From NCBI GenBank assembly GCA_000818945.1, contig KN805384.1:1-37141 (forward strand): DNA of 37,141 nucleotides, given 5' to 3'. Every line of letters starts with the position of its first letter. The first letter of the stretch is position 1. The notes beneath the pieces are model-generated. The model ran no database searches. It was not told the DNA's origin and was given only the letters and a program-made list of their open reading frames with translations. Below are positions 8,600-17,845 of this stretch, piece after piece. Both the position numbers and the translations under genes were made by a program. This stretch comes from Schizochytrium sp. CCTCC M209059 (Eukaryota > Sar > Bigyra > Thraustochytrida > Thraustochytriidae).

Positions 8600-11047
8600 C
8601 TACATCGCCGCTGCTTGAAGTTCGGAAGCTCCCGCCAAGAAAAGTCCAGGATCGGAAATGAAGAGAATAATGAACCGCGTGCCAAAGATGAGCGACATGA
8701 GCAACCCGAAACCGGTAATGACCAGCTCAATGATGCCAAGCGCGCTCACGTCCAAAGAAATGTTGTCCACAGAAAACGAGTAGCAGTCAATCACACGCCG
8801 CGAGTCACGCGCCTGGATCTCGAGCCAGGGAATTTCAATGTACGAGGCGCCCGAGTAGAGGAGAAGTCCATAGTTGGAAGCCATGCTAAAGACGACGAGT
8901 GAAAATGCTGTGCCAAAGATGACGAGATCACCACGAGCGTCAAAGAGGACAAGTCGCTTGAGTTGGCGGAGAAGCTGCTTGAGGGTATCTAGTGCCTTTG
9001 ACCTAGCTTCTTCTTTTTCGAGACTCAATGCAGAAGCGAGACCACGAAGAGGACCTTTCGATTCCCGTGTGCTCGCACGCCTCTGAGCGCGCGAAGCGCT
9101 GCGTGAATTTCGATCTAGCATGTCGGAGTCCCCAAATCCATAAGCGGATAGATTTTGTCTCCTTGCTTCGTCCCACTTTTTATGAATTACTTGCACCAGC
9201 CCATCGTGGCCTCTAAACGGTTCTTCTAACGATGCTCCTCTTCCACGTGGTGCCCGAGGCGGCATGGCAGATGCGAGGGGTATGCTTGCTTCCTTTTCCT
9301 CCTTTGCCTTTGCTTTGCCCTTCTTCTTACGCTCCATTGTTTCTTGGCGTTTTGAATAGCCTCCGCCCCGCCCAAAGGCGGAGACTTCGTTCTGCGCCAA
9401 TTCGAGAGCCATGTCATCCTCCTCCATATCTTCTTCTTCTTCTTCTTCTTCTTCTTCTTCCTCTTCTGGAGTAAGGCGCTGCTGGCGCTCGGATATCCAT
9501 TCTTGACCAACTTCGTAGAGCTTGTCAGCGAAATCGAGATACGGTTGCGGCATGGAGCGAAGTCGCTGAAGTTGCTCGCCGAGCTCTCGGCGATACTCGA
9601 GTCGATCATCGGCCGTGTCGAGCCGCAGACGCTGCAGTTCGCGACGGACGAGCGCAAGGTCGTCTTGCAAAAGTGTGAATCTGAATGGAAAGATCAAGGC
9701 TGTCAACATGAACCATACTCGAGAGTCGTACGGGCTGGCTGGAGTCGTCTCGCCCCTCACGCGACCCAATCTCTCCATATTTACTTCACGAAACATGTTC
9801 TGCTCCATGGAGAGTAAGCTTTCTTCAAATGTCCGGGCAAATTCCCTACGGCTTTCAATGAGCGCAGCACGAGCTTCCGGTGAGTCAAACGCAGCGTCTG
9901 GCTCGTCATTGATGGCATCCACCTCAGCATTTACTTTAAAGTCCAGCATCTGATGAATTGACGAATGCATCAACTTTCCGGATGGTTCAATCATTTCAAT
10001 TTCACTTTTGATCGTATCGGGCAAATCCATTTTCCCAAAAGGCTTCGTGTAAAAGTCCCTTGGATCCTTGGCCCGTAGCTGCTGCCGAGCACGTGCATAC
10101 ACCACGACGTAGGAAAGTCGGTACGGAACAAGCGCCAGTTGCACCAAGCTATGAAAAATGACGTACAACGCAAGTCCCAGCGACAACACAAGCATCCCGA
10201 CCACCACGAGTGCTGGGGTGAGAACAGTCAGTGCCATGTGCAAAATGACACCAGCCACCGAAATTGGGATATTCACCAAAAGCCACAACGCTGTGCGATT
10301 GCGGAGAGGCCCCACACGCAGCGCATGCGACACCATGAGCATGAGAACGAGAGGAACGAAGATCCAGGCAAATGCCGCCGCACCCGGGATCACGTGTGTC
10401 AGCGCACCGCCCCCGCACAGCACAAAAAGCGCAAAGTAGTGCTCCACCGCCATCTCGGTGCCCTCCCGTGCCTTGTCATCCATGGACTCGTCATCACCTT
10501 CGTCAAACCTGGAAAACACCGCGGCCTCCATCTTGAGAACCTTTTCTTGCGCGTAGTCGAGCACGCCAAAGACTTCGACATCGAAAACATTGAAGTCAAA
10601 AGTGAACATCGGATTCGCGAACCAAAATCGCGTCACACGCAAGAGCAGCGGGAAGAAGCGCTTGAATTTGATGCGAACCCACAAAGTCAAGCACGTCAGC
10701 AGGGCGGATGAGTTCGTAAAAGTAAAAACGAAGGCCTGATAGCAGTTCCACACGCCGTCGCACACGGGCACAAGCGAGTCGTCGAGGGTCGGTGCGACGA
10801 GTCGTGCCACGATGGGGGCCAGCGCCAGCAGTGTGATGATGGAGAAGACGACATTCTGCCTCGTCGTGTTGCGTTCGCCAATGCTGCCGCCTTCCGTCTC
10901 ACGAAAGTACGCGAGGGCGAGCTCGACGGGCAGCGTGAGCAACAGGTACCACCACCAAGGCTTGGGTACGACGCCAAGAGAGTCGCAGCAGTCGCCAAAG
11001 TTCGACGCGTCTGCAGGGTCATACTCGAAGCACCACTTGTCGCTCAT
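8600..11047 (-). CDS. Multi-pass membrane protein, paralog A
   Basis: This is an 815-residue single frame with ATG at 11047 and TAG at 8600. Hydrophobic spans lie at about 31-48, 66-86, 103-124, 204-223, 225-242, 253-273 and 278-300. Another hydrophobic patch follows near WFMLTALIFPF, and two strong spans sit near the C-terminus (LVIFGTAFSLVVFSMA and ALGIIELVITGFGLLMSLIF). Between the membrane blocks lies a long charged region with a run of about 13 Glu, a Lys-rich patch and Ser/Arg-rich sequence, presumably cytosolic. The N-terminus is Cys-rich (CFEYD, GDCCDS). I do not recognise the family; a channel or transporter-like role is only a guess. It is followed head-to-tail by a paralog at 11517-14000. 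It converges on the deaminase-like gene with a 145-bp gap. Confidence 0.87.
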   Translation of the reverse strand: MSDKWCFEYDPADASNFGDCCDSLGVVPKPWWWYLLLTLPVELALAYFRETEGGSIGERNTTRQNVVFSIITLLALAPIVARLVAPTLDDSLVPVCDGVWNCYQAFVFTFTNSSALLTCLTLWVRIKFKRFFPLLLRVTRFWFANPMFTFDFNVFDVEVFGVLDYAQEKVLKMEAAVFSRFDEGDDESMDDKAREGTEMAVEHYFALFVLCGGGALTHVIPGAAAFAWIFVPLVLMLMVSHALRVGPLRNRTALWLLVNIPISVAGVILHMALTVLTPALVVVGMLVLSLGLALYVIFHSLVQLALVPYRLSYVVVYARARQQLRAKDPRDFYTKPFGKMDLPDTIKSEIEMIEPSGKLMHSSIHQMLDFKVNAEVDAINDEPDAAFDSPEARAALIESRREFARTFEESLLSMEQNMFREVNMERLGRVRGETTPASPYDSRVWFMLTALIFPFRFTLLQDDLALVRRELQRLRLDTADDRLEYRRELGEQLQRLRSMPQPYLDFADKLYEVGQEWISERQQRLTPEEEEEEEEEEEEDMEEDDMALELAQNEVSAFGRGGGYSKRQETMERKKKGKAKAKEEKEASIPLASAMPPRAPRGRGASLEEPFRGHDGLVQVIHKKWDEARRQNLSAYGFGDSDMLDRNSRSASRAQRRASTRESKGPLRGLASALSLEKEEARSKALDTLKQLLRQLKRLVLFDARGDLVIFGTAFSLVVFSMASNYGLLLYSGASYIEIPWLEIQARDSRRVIDCYSFSVDNISLDVSALGIIELVITGFGLLMSLIFGTRFIILFISDPGLFLAGASELQAAAM
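9428..9470 (-). repeat. GAA/GAG poly-Glu microsatellite
   Basis: A TTC/TTCTTC tract on the plus strand encodes consecutive Glu residues in membrane paralog A. The corresponding position of paralog B has a shorter, interrupted acidic run, so the repeat length has changed since duplication. Confidence 0.85.
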
Positions 11048-11516
11048 GCTTGCGTCTGCGCTCGTGTTATCGCGGACTCTAGCGGCCGAGGCTTATCGCG
11101 GACTCCAGCAGCCGAGGCTGCGCCCTGCAACAAACTGGCGACCACGATTCCATTCTACGTTTGCTCTCTGGTCATGGTCGATCAACAATCGCTCCTTCGC
11201 TTTGCTCTCGCGGGCCATCTTCGTTTGCGACGCTGGCTCGTGGGGCTTTAGTAAGTAGTTAGTACCTCCATTGGTGTGTGGTAACGTACGTACTCCTATG
11301 GTAAAGCCTAATGCGCACTGGAAAGGAAGACACTGATAGGAACTCACAAAACGTGCGCCGAGATTAGGTTCCACGTAATGTACGCCAAAATTGACAAGTG
11401 GCGGCGCCTTTCAAGTTCGATTTTGACAAGAGAGTATAGTGGTGTAGAAGAACAATAGAAATCATTTTGATCAGGCTGTGCTCGCACCCCTCTGCTTAGA
11501 CGGGTGGCTTCGTTGA
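11048..11516. promoter_or_regulatory. Intergenic region between membrane paralogs
   Basis: This holds the 5' flank of paralog A and the 3' flank of paralog B. The first 70-80 bp next to the paralog A start match the same position upstream of paralog B, including a tandem 26-bp element; similarity ends near 11124. The rest looks unrelated to the other copy. No gene was seen. Confidence 0.6.
11067..11118. repeat. Tandem 26-bp element upstream of paralog A
   Basis: Two adjacent 26-bp units begin TTATCGCGGACTC and end GCCGAGGC, differing at a few central positions. The pair starts 20 bp upstream of the paralog A start codon and is conserved upstream of paralog B. Position suggests a 5' UTR or core-promoter element. 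Confidence 0.75.
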
Positions 11517-14000
11517 TCACATGGCCGCTGCTTGAAGTTCAGAAGCTCCCGCCAAGAAAAGTCCAGGATCGGAAATGAAGAGAATAATGAATCGCGTGCC
11601 AAAGATGAGCGACATGAGCAACCCGAAACCAGTAATGGCCAGCTCAATGATGCCAAGCGCGCTCACGTCCAAAGAAATGTTGTCCACAGAAAACGAGTAG
11701 CAGTCAATCACACGCCACGAGTCACGCGCCTGGATCTCGAGCCAGGGAATTTCAATGTACGAGGCGCCCGAGTAGAGGAGAAGTCCATAGTTAGACGCCA
11801 TGCTGAAGACGACGAGTGAAAATGCCGTGCCAAAGATGACGAGATCACCAAGAGCGTCAAAGAGGACAAGTCGCTTGAGTTGGCGGAGAAGCTGCTTGAG
11901 GGTATCCAGTGCCTTCGACCTTGCGCTTTGCTCCACCTTGATCACCTCCGGAACATCTTGGACTTGTGATGCACTCAAGTCCGCAAAACCCTGCGCTGTA
12001 ATGTCAGACGCCTCGCCATAATCAAAGGAGCTGCGCAGTTGTGCCCTTGGCTCGCGATCCAGTACGTCGTCTCCGAGGAACCCGGCTGTGCTGAGGAGCT
12101 GTTTCGACGATTCAGTCCACTCGCGGTGGATTGATTGTTCCAGTCTACCACCGCCTCCTGGTGGCGGCGGTGGTGCTGCGGCTTTCAGCAACGGTGGTCT
12201 GGCTGGTGTTGCAGACCGGACAGGCATGCTCGTTTGGTCTTCGGCTACCTCGGCCTTGCCCTTGCCCTTCTTCTTTCGTGCCACAGGCGCTCGACGTCGC
12301 GCTTGAGGAGACTCTTCTTCATTCTTTGTAAAGTATTCGACTTCATCAAGTTCCTCCTCCAGAAAGCCATCTTCGTCAAGTTCTTCTTCTTCTTCTCCTT
12401 CATCTTCTGACTCTTCTTCTCGTGCAAGGCGCTGCTGACGCTCGATCGCCCACTCTTGAGCAATCTCATGGAGCTCAGTAGCAAAGTCCAAGTACGGTTG
12501 CGGCATGGAGCGAAGGCGCTGGAGTTGCTCGTCAAGCTCTCGGCGATACTCGAGTCGATCGCCGGCTGAGTCGACCCGGAGGCGCTGCAGTTCGCGACGG
12601 ACGAGGGCGAGATCGTCTTGCAAAAGTGTGAATTCCCAGGGAAAGACTAAGGCTGTCAACATGAACCAGAAGCGGGAATCGTGCGGATTGGCTGGAGTCG
12701 CTTCGCCCTCAACACGGCCCAACCTCTCCATGTTGACTTCGCGAAGCAACTCTTGCTCCATGGAAAGAATTTTGCTGTCAAATTTTCGAGCAAAGTCTCT
12801 GCGACTCTTGATGAGCGCGGCACGAGCTTCCGGCGAGTCAAAGGCAACGTCTGGCTCGTCATTGATGGCATCTACCTCCTCACTCACCATGGAGTCAAGT
12901 TCTTCGCGAATCGAGGCATGCATTGATATGGCAATAGGTTCCACGCGAGCAACTTCGCTGGTTACAGCGTTTGCGAGGCTCTTGGCTCCGCGAACCTTGG
13001 AGCGGAAGGACTGTGGTTCCTTGACGCGTAGTTGGTGCCGAGCACGTGCGTACGCCACGACGTAGGAAAGTCGGTACGGAACATGCGCCAGTTGCACCAA
13101 GCTATGAAAAATGACGTACAACGCAAGTCCCAGCGACAACACAAGCATCCCGACCACCACGAGTGCTGGGGTGAGAACAGTCAGTGCCATGTGCAAAATG
13201 ACACCAGCCACCGAAATTGGGATATTCACCAAAAGCCACAACGCTGTGCGATTGCGGAGAGGCCCCACACGCAGCGCATGCGACACCATGAGCATGAGAA
13301 CGAGAGGAACGAAGATCCAGGCAAATGCCGCCGCACCCGGGATCACGTGTGTCAGCGCACCGCCCCCGCACAGCACAAAAAGCGCAAAGTAGTGCTCCAC
13401 CGCCATCTCGGTGCCCTCCCGTGCCTTGTCATCCATGGACTCGTCATCACCTTCGTCAAACCTGGAAAACACCGCGGCCTCCATCTTGAGAACCTTTTCT
13501 TGCGCGTAGTCGAGCACGCCAAAGACTTCGACATCGAAAACATTGAAGTCAAAAGTGAACATCGGATTCGCGAACCAAAATCGCGTCACACGCAAGAGCA
13601 GCGGGAAGAAGCGCTTGAATTTGATGCGAACCCACAAAGTCAAGCACGTCAGCAGGGCGGATGAGTTCGTAAAAGTAAAAACGAAGGCCTGATAGCAGTT
13701 CCACACGCCGTCACACACGGGCACAAGCGAGTCGTCGAGGGTCGGTGCGACGAGTCGTGCCACGATGGGGGCCAGCGCCAGCAGTGTGATGATGGAGAAG
13801 ACGACATTCTGCCTCGTCGTGTTGCGTTCGCCAATGCTGCCGCCTTCCGTCTCACGAAAGTACGCGAGGGCGAGCTCGACGGGCAGCGTGAGCAACAGGT
13901 ACCACCACCAAGGCTTGGGTACGACGCCAAGAGAGTCGCAGCAGTCGCCAAAGTTCGACGCGTCTGCAGGGTCATACTCGAAGCACCACTTGTCGCTCAT
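11517..14000 (-). CDS. Multi-pass membrane protein, paralog B
   Basis: This is an 827-residue single frame with ATG at 14000 and TGA at 11517. The first 305 residues are identical to paralog A, and the last 125-130 differ from it at only about three positions. These ends carry the main hydrophobic spans (about 31-48, 66-86, 103-124, 204-300 and two near the C-terminus). The middle, about 306-695, is clearly homologous in parts (EVDAINDEPD, SPEARAALI, LVRRELQRLR, RSMPQPYLDFA). It is diverged overall and unalignable in the Glu/Lys/Pro-rich stretch, where this copy has PPPPPGGGG. Function is unknown. The pattern shows a tandem duplication with later homogenisation of the ends or fast evolution of the middle. 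Confidence 0.87.
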   Translation of the reverse strand: MSDKWCFEYDPADASNFGDCCDSLGVVPKPWWWYLLLTLPVELALAYFRETEGGSIGERNTTRQNVVFSIITLLALAPIVARLVAPTLDDSLVPVCDGVWNCYQAFVFTFTNSSALLTCLTLWVRIKFKRFFPLLLRVTRFWFANPMFTFDFNVFDVEVFGVLDYAQEKVLKMEAAVFSRFDEGDDESMDDKAREGTEMAVEHYFALFVLCGGGALTHVIPGAAAFAWIFVPLVLMLMVSHALRVGPLRNRTALWLLVNIPISVAGVILHMALTVLTPALVVVGMLVLSLGLALYVIFHSLVQLAHVPYRLSYVVAYARARHQLRVKEPQSFRSKVRGAKSLANAVTSEVARVEPIAISMHASIREELDSMVSEEVDAINDEPDVAFDSPEARAALIKSRRDFARKFDSKILSMEQELLREVNMERLGRVEGEATPANPHDSRFWFMLTALVFPWEFTLLQDDLALVRRELQRLRVDSAGDRLEYRRELDEQLQRLRSMPQPYLDFATELHEIAQEWAIERQQRLAREEESEDEGEEEEELDEDGFLEEELDEVEYFTKNEEESPQARRRAPVARKKKGKGKAEVAEDQTSMPVRSATPARPPLLKAAAPPPPPGGGGRLEQSIHREWTESSKQLLSTAGFLGDDVLDREPRAQLRSSFDYGEASDITAQGFADLSASQVQDVPEVIKVEQSARSKALDTLKQLLRQLKRLVLFDALGDLVIFGTAFSLVVFSMASNYGLLLYSGASYIEIPWLEIQARDSWRVIDCYSFSVDNISLDVSALGIIELAITGFGLLMSLIFGTRFIILFISDPGLFLAGASELQAAAM

Positions 14001-14605
14001 GCTTGCGTCTGCGCTCGTGTTATCGCGGACTCTAGCGACCGAGGCTTATCGCGGACTCCAGCAGCCGAGGCTGCGCGCTGCGGCTTGCGATCGTCCGCGC
14101 CGCCGCTCTCCTCGCGCGTTGGGAGCTCGCCAAGCGCAACTGCTCGCGGCGCGTGTGTGCAATGTACATACTCTTGCTCGGCCACGAGTGGATTGCCTTT
14201 AACTGCGCACGTGCCGTGTGTGTCTAGGGTTTTCGATAGAAACAAACTAAGCTCGACCTCGCACACGCACACGTGCCTTTTTTCCCTCTAGCGAGCCCTT
14301 ACCAGCGAAGCAAAGCAGAAAAGTTACGCTGCCCAGCCGGGGCTGCCTGAGCGCTTGCTTGGCTCGACGTGGATCACGCAGTAGTCGCAGAGCGGCTTCG
14401 CCCGGGAGCAAGGCAAGGCCCGCGGAGGGCGGCCGCTGTCGAGCGCACGAGCAAGCGAGAGCGCGAATAGCAGCTGAGGAAAGATCAAGTGAGCGATATA
14501 GCTACGACTTGTTGATCGCGTGTGGTGTGCCGAGGCAGGTGACCTCTGTCCTCGCTCGCTTTTTTGGCTTGCTTACTTGCGCACTCACTCACTCACCCAC
14601 GCACC
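14001..14605. promoter_or_regulatory. Divergent promoter region, paralog B / cysteine protease
   Basis: About 600 bp lie between two divergently transcribed start codons. The side next to paralog B repeats the tandem 26-bp element found upstream of paralog A. Near the protease start is a CACTCACTCACTCACC tract. Open frames here are short and featureless. Confidence 0.6.
14020..14071. repeat. Tandem 26-bp element upstream of paralog B
   Basis: This is the second occurrence of the paired 26-bp unit, at the same distance (20 bp) from the paralog B start codon. It differs from the paralog A pair at one or two bases by eye. Confidence 0.75.
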
Positions 14606-15892
14606 ATGACGGCGCGCAGAGCGGCAATCGTGCTGGCGTTTGTCGCAGCCTTGGTGACGCTGGTCGCGCTCGCAAAAGAGGAGTGGTCATTGAAATGGCA
14701 CGGCGAAGTGTCTCCTAAGCAGGATGACAACGACATGCATCATCGCTGGGAGCACTTTAAAGAAACCTTTGGCAAGCGCTTTGCGAACGCTTCGCATGAG
14801 GCGTACCATCGCGCTGTGTTCCTGGAGAACCTCGCATACATTTCGAAACGAAACAACGAGCAGTCATCCTTTACTCTCGGCGTAAACCATTATGCTGACC
14901 TCACGTGGGAGAGCTTTCGAACAGGACTCGCGACCGCGCCTGGACGCGGGAGCTGGACGGCCTCGCGTGAGCGTAGACCACATCAGTTTTCCAAAGACGA
15001 GGTTGCCAACTTGCCCGCGTCCGTGGACTGGCGCTCCAAGAATGCCGTAACCGAGGTCAAGAATCAAGGCCAGTGCGGTTCGTGCTGGTCGTTCGCTACG
15101 GTTGCCAGCGTCGAGGGCGCGTACGCCATTGCTACTGGAGCGTTGCGCAGCCTCTCTGAGCAGCAGCTCGTGGACTGCGCTGTACAAAATCACGGATGCG
15201 GAGGTGGCAACATTGATTTGGCGCTCTCGTATATTGAGCGCAACGGTGGGCTCGATTCTGAAGACGACTACCCTTATTCGGGGGTTCAGGGCACGTGCGA
15301 CCGTCCGCGCAACAATCGGGTGGTCGCTCGGATTAGCGATTTCCGCGATGTCGAGCCTCGAAACGAGGCGCAAATGCTTGCTGCGGTTGCAAAGGGTCCC
15401 GTTGCCGTGGCCATCGAGGCAGATCAGCGAGACTTTCAGTTTTATCGGAGCGGCGTCTTTGATGGAGTTTGTGGCGACAAGCTCGACCATGGTGTCACCG
15501 TCGTTGGGTACACTCCGGATGCATGGATTGTCCGCAACAGTTGGGGTGCGTCATGGGGAGACAAGGGCTACATTTATCTCAAACGCTTTCCAACGACCAA
15601 GGAGCACCCTGCGGGCCAGTGCGGCGTGCTCTCCATTCCAAGCTATCCACTGATTGGAGACAGAAAGCCCGTCCCTGTCCCCGAGCCAACTCCCTCGCCG
15701 CCACCAGGGCTCAAGTGCGAGTGTGAGATGTCCTGTGAGAGGATGTGCAACCAATTTGGTATGAAGTGCTGCAGTGGCAAGGGTGGCAACTGCAATTGCC
15801 AACCACCACGCGACACGTGCTGCGACGATCAAGACGAGTACGACGACGACAATGCCCATGTTAGTAACAACGTAGCGCTCGCATGGTGGTAA
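14606..15892 (+). CDS. Secreted papain-family (C1A) cysteine protease with Cys-rich tail
   Basis: A 428-residue prepro-enzyme starts at ATG 14606 (context CACCATGAC); the frame is open further upstream but has no earlier ATG. Residues about 5-23 are a hydrophobic signal peptide. Residues about 45-100 are an I29 inhibitor prodomain of ERFNIN type (WEHFKETFGKRF, FLENLAYI, GVNHYADLT). The mature domain begins near LPASVDWR. The catalytic set is complete: oxyanion Gln154, Cys160 in QCGSCWSF, His295 in LDHGVTVVGY, and Asn311 in RNSWG. GCGGG is also present. After a Pro-rich hinge (PVPEPTPSPPP) comes a Cys-rich module with CECEMSCERMC, CCSGKGGNCNC and TCC, then an acidic end. Plant proteases can carry a C-terminal granulin domain, and this tail is reminiscent but shorter. 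It is likely a lysosomal/vacuolar or secreted endopeptidase of cathepsin L type. Confidence 0.95.
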   Translation: MTARRAAIVLAFVAALVTLVALAKEEWSLKWHGEVSPKQDDNDMHHRWEHFKETFGKRFANASHEAYHRAVFLENLAYISKRNNEQSSFTLGVNHYADLTWESFRTGLATAPGRGSWTASRERRPHQFSKDEVANLPASVDWRSKNAVTEVKNQGQCGSCWSFATVASVEGAYAIATGALRSLSEQQLVDCAVQNHGCGGGNIDLALSYIERNGGLDSEDDYPYSGVQGTCDRPRNNRVVARISDFRDVEPRNEAQMLAAVAKGPVAVAIEADQRDFQFYRSGVFDGVCGDKLDHGVTVVGYTPDAWIVRNSWGASWGDKGYIYLKRFPTTKEHPAGQCGVLSIPSYPLIGDRKPVPVPEPTPSPPPGLKCECEMSCERMCNQFGMKCCSGKGGNCNCQPPRDTCCDDQDEYDDDNAHVSNNVALAWW

Positions 15893-16291
15893 GTTTGAAA
15901 GACCGATACATTTTGTTGCCAATGCAAAAAATTAAAGATGACCTGTTCATTGGAAAGAGTGTCCTTTTTTTAATTTCCGATGTTGATGAACCACAAGCCC
16001 AACTTGGTACGCGACGCTGCGAAATGTATAAACAAAACAGAAAATCGAGAGAGTAAATGAGAGAAAATGTAGGTTAGATAGTGTTGAAAAAAATCATTGC
16101 TTTTAGCGAACTGCAGTCAATCAAAGAATGACTACCCTGCCGTTCTCATTGTCCAGGAATAAGCACGCCGGCAGGCGTGTTTGACTTTGGGCTGAATAGA
16201 ACGGGACATTACGGTCGCTCGAAAGAGATGGATTTGTGTGTGCGCGTGCGAGTTGGATGGAAAGCGTGTGCGTGCAATTGTACATTTGTGA
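15893..16291. other. Convergent 3' spacer
   Basis: About 400 bp of AT-richer sequence lie between the convergent protease and the Lys-rich helical protein. ATTAAA at about 15931 could act as the protease polyadenylation signal. No gene was seen. Confidence 0.55.
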
Positions 16292-17221
16292 TTACGCCTT
16301 CATGATGGTCTTCATGCGCTTGGAAAAGTCCTTCCAATGCTTGGTAAAGGCCTTGACGTCAGACGAGTTCACGTCATGCTGGTTGAGCTCGTCGCGCAGT
16401 GATCGCAAAAGCTGGAACTCGGCGTCAAAAAGATCAGAAAGTTCCTTGGAGCTGATGATTTGGTATGCCTCGCGGTTAAAGGTCTCGACAGAGTGGTTAA
16501 CCTTGTGCATGCCGAGCTCGTACTGTCCCTCTTCGCGGTGCATGCGGTCATCATGCTTGTCGCCGGAGTTGCTGCTCTTACGGCGATCACGGTCCTTGGC
16601 GTCGCGGTGGAAGAGCGTGTCCTTGCGCATGTTCTTGATCTCCTTTGCGCGCGAGTTGAAGTGCTTGAGCGAGGTGTACCCGCCAGCAGCAGCGACGACG
16701 CTATCAATGCGAGCGCTCGCGTTCTTGACATCCTCGGTGAGGCTACGGTTTCGGCGGTCAAAGTTCTTGGCCACCTCTTGGAGATGCGCGCACTTCTTCA
16801 AGGATGCGTTGCGGTCCTTGAGGGCAAACTTGACGCGCTTGTGCATGGTGAGGAACTTTTCCCAGAGCTCCTTGTCCTGCTCGCTCGGCTCGGTGAAGGT
16901 CTTGTGAAAGTGCTTTTGCTTGAAGACCTTGACGCGCTGCACAGCGCTTGGGTGCTTGAGCTTCTTGTTGGAAATCTCCAGCTCATTGTCGTCCGCGGGC
17001 GTGTTGTGGTGCTCGTTGACGTCCGGCTTGAACTCGCTATGGGTCGTGGGCGAGGTGGAGTTGCTCGCGTGCGAGTCTTCCGTCACCGAGTCGCGGTACT
17101 TGGACTCCTCGGGCTGCTCCTGAATGCCGGTGTTGCTCTCGCCGGCGGCCATCTTCTTTTGGGCGTACTCATCCTGGCGCTCCTGCTCGTAAGCATTGTT
17201 GTTGCTCTGTTCGGCCAACAT
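16292..17221 (-). CDS. Lys-rich helical protein, possible BAR-like domain
   Basis: The frame is open upstream, but the first ATG is at 17221, giving 309 residues (MLAEQSNNNAY...) ending TAA at 16292. Upstream codons derive from a GCTTG/GCTTT repeat and are taken as 5' UTR. Residues about 1-90 are polar and disordered (Asn, Glu, Ser, Thr, His). From about 95 to the end the sequence is strongly helical and basic, with heptad-like spacing: LWEKFLTMHKRVKFALKDR, LKKCAHLQEVAKNFDRR, and a C-terminal FDAEFQLLRSLRDELNQ followed by WKDFSKRMKTIMKA. A membrane-curving BAR-type helical bundle is possible by pattern, but this is not a firm assignment. No transmembrane span or signal peptide is seen. Confidence 0.75.
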   Translation of the reverse strand: MLAEQSNNNAYEQERQDEYAQKKMAAGESNTGIQEQPEESKYRDSVTEDSHASNSTSPTTHSEFKPDVNEHHNTPADDNELEISNKKLKHPSAVQRVKVFKQKHFHKTFTEPSEQDKELWEKFLTMHKRVKFALKDRNASLKKCAHLQEVAKNFDRRNRSLTEDVKNASARIDSVVAAAGGYTSLKHFNSRAKEIKNMRKDTLFHRDAKDRDRRKSSNSGDKHDDRMHREEGQYELGMHKVNHSVETFNREAYQIISSKELSDLFDAEFQLLRSLRDELNQHDVNSSDVKAFTKHWKDFSKRMKTIMKA

Positions 17222-17667
17222 GGTCTCTGCTTGCTTGCTTGCTTTGCTTTGCTTTACTTTCTTTTTCCTCTGCTCCTTTTTATTCTTTGGGTCTTGCCTC
17301 TTTGGGATTTGCTCGATTGCTTCCGCTGGAGCCTTCAGGGTTTCGGGTTTGCTGCCATCACCCTGCCGGCGCACAGCTCGCCTGCGCCGCAAGCAGCAAG
17401 CTGCAGCTGCAGTCCGCACTGTCAGTCAGCAGCAGCTCGAAGACCAGGAAAACACACGCCTGTTCTATCTGCGTTGCTCGGAAACCACAGCAGTGCTGTA
17501 CTACCCAAACCGCTACACCGCCGACAGTGCAGAGAGTCATTTCAGAGATGCTCCTTCTTGCACTTGGTGTAGAGGAGCAGCCCGGAAGGAAGCGGGACCG
17601 CGCCCAGAGAGTCAGCGAGGGCCTCGGGCTTCTTCTCCGCCGTCGGGGCCGCCCCGTGTCATGATCG

Positions 17668-17845
17668 TTGTCATTGCCATCGTCATTGTCATTGACATTG
17701 CCATTTGACATTGTCATTGACACTGACATTGCCATTTGATGCTATTTGACAGATGACATTTGTCAAGTGGCATTTGACATTTGACATTGTCAAGTGGCAT
17801 CATTTCGACGAATGTCATTTGTCAAATGGCATCATTTTGACAATG
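17668..17845. repeat. Degenerate (ATTTGACATTGTC) repeat tract
   Basis: About 180 bp are composed of imperfect TTGACA, ATTTGAC and ATTGTC units, with short inverted pieces such as CATTTGTCAAATG. It is distinctly AT-rich against its GC-rich surroundings. Confidence 0.85.

Noticed and set aside
10149..13664. Plus-strand frames repeated in both membrane paralogs (about 90-210 codons)
   Set aside because: They are identical in the two copies only because the paralogs share that DNA; they are antisense shadows.
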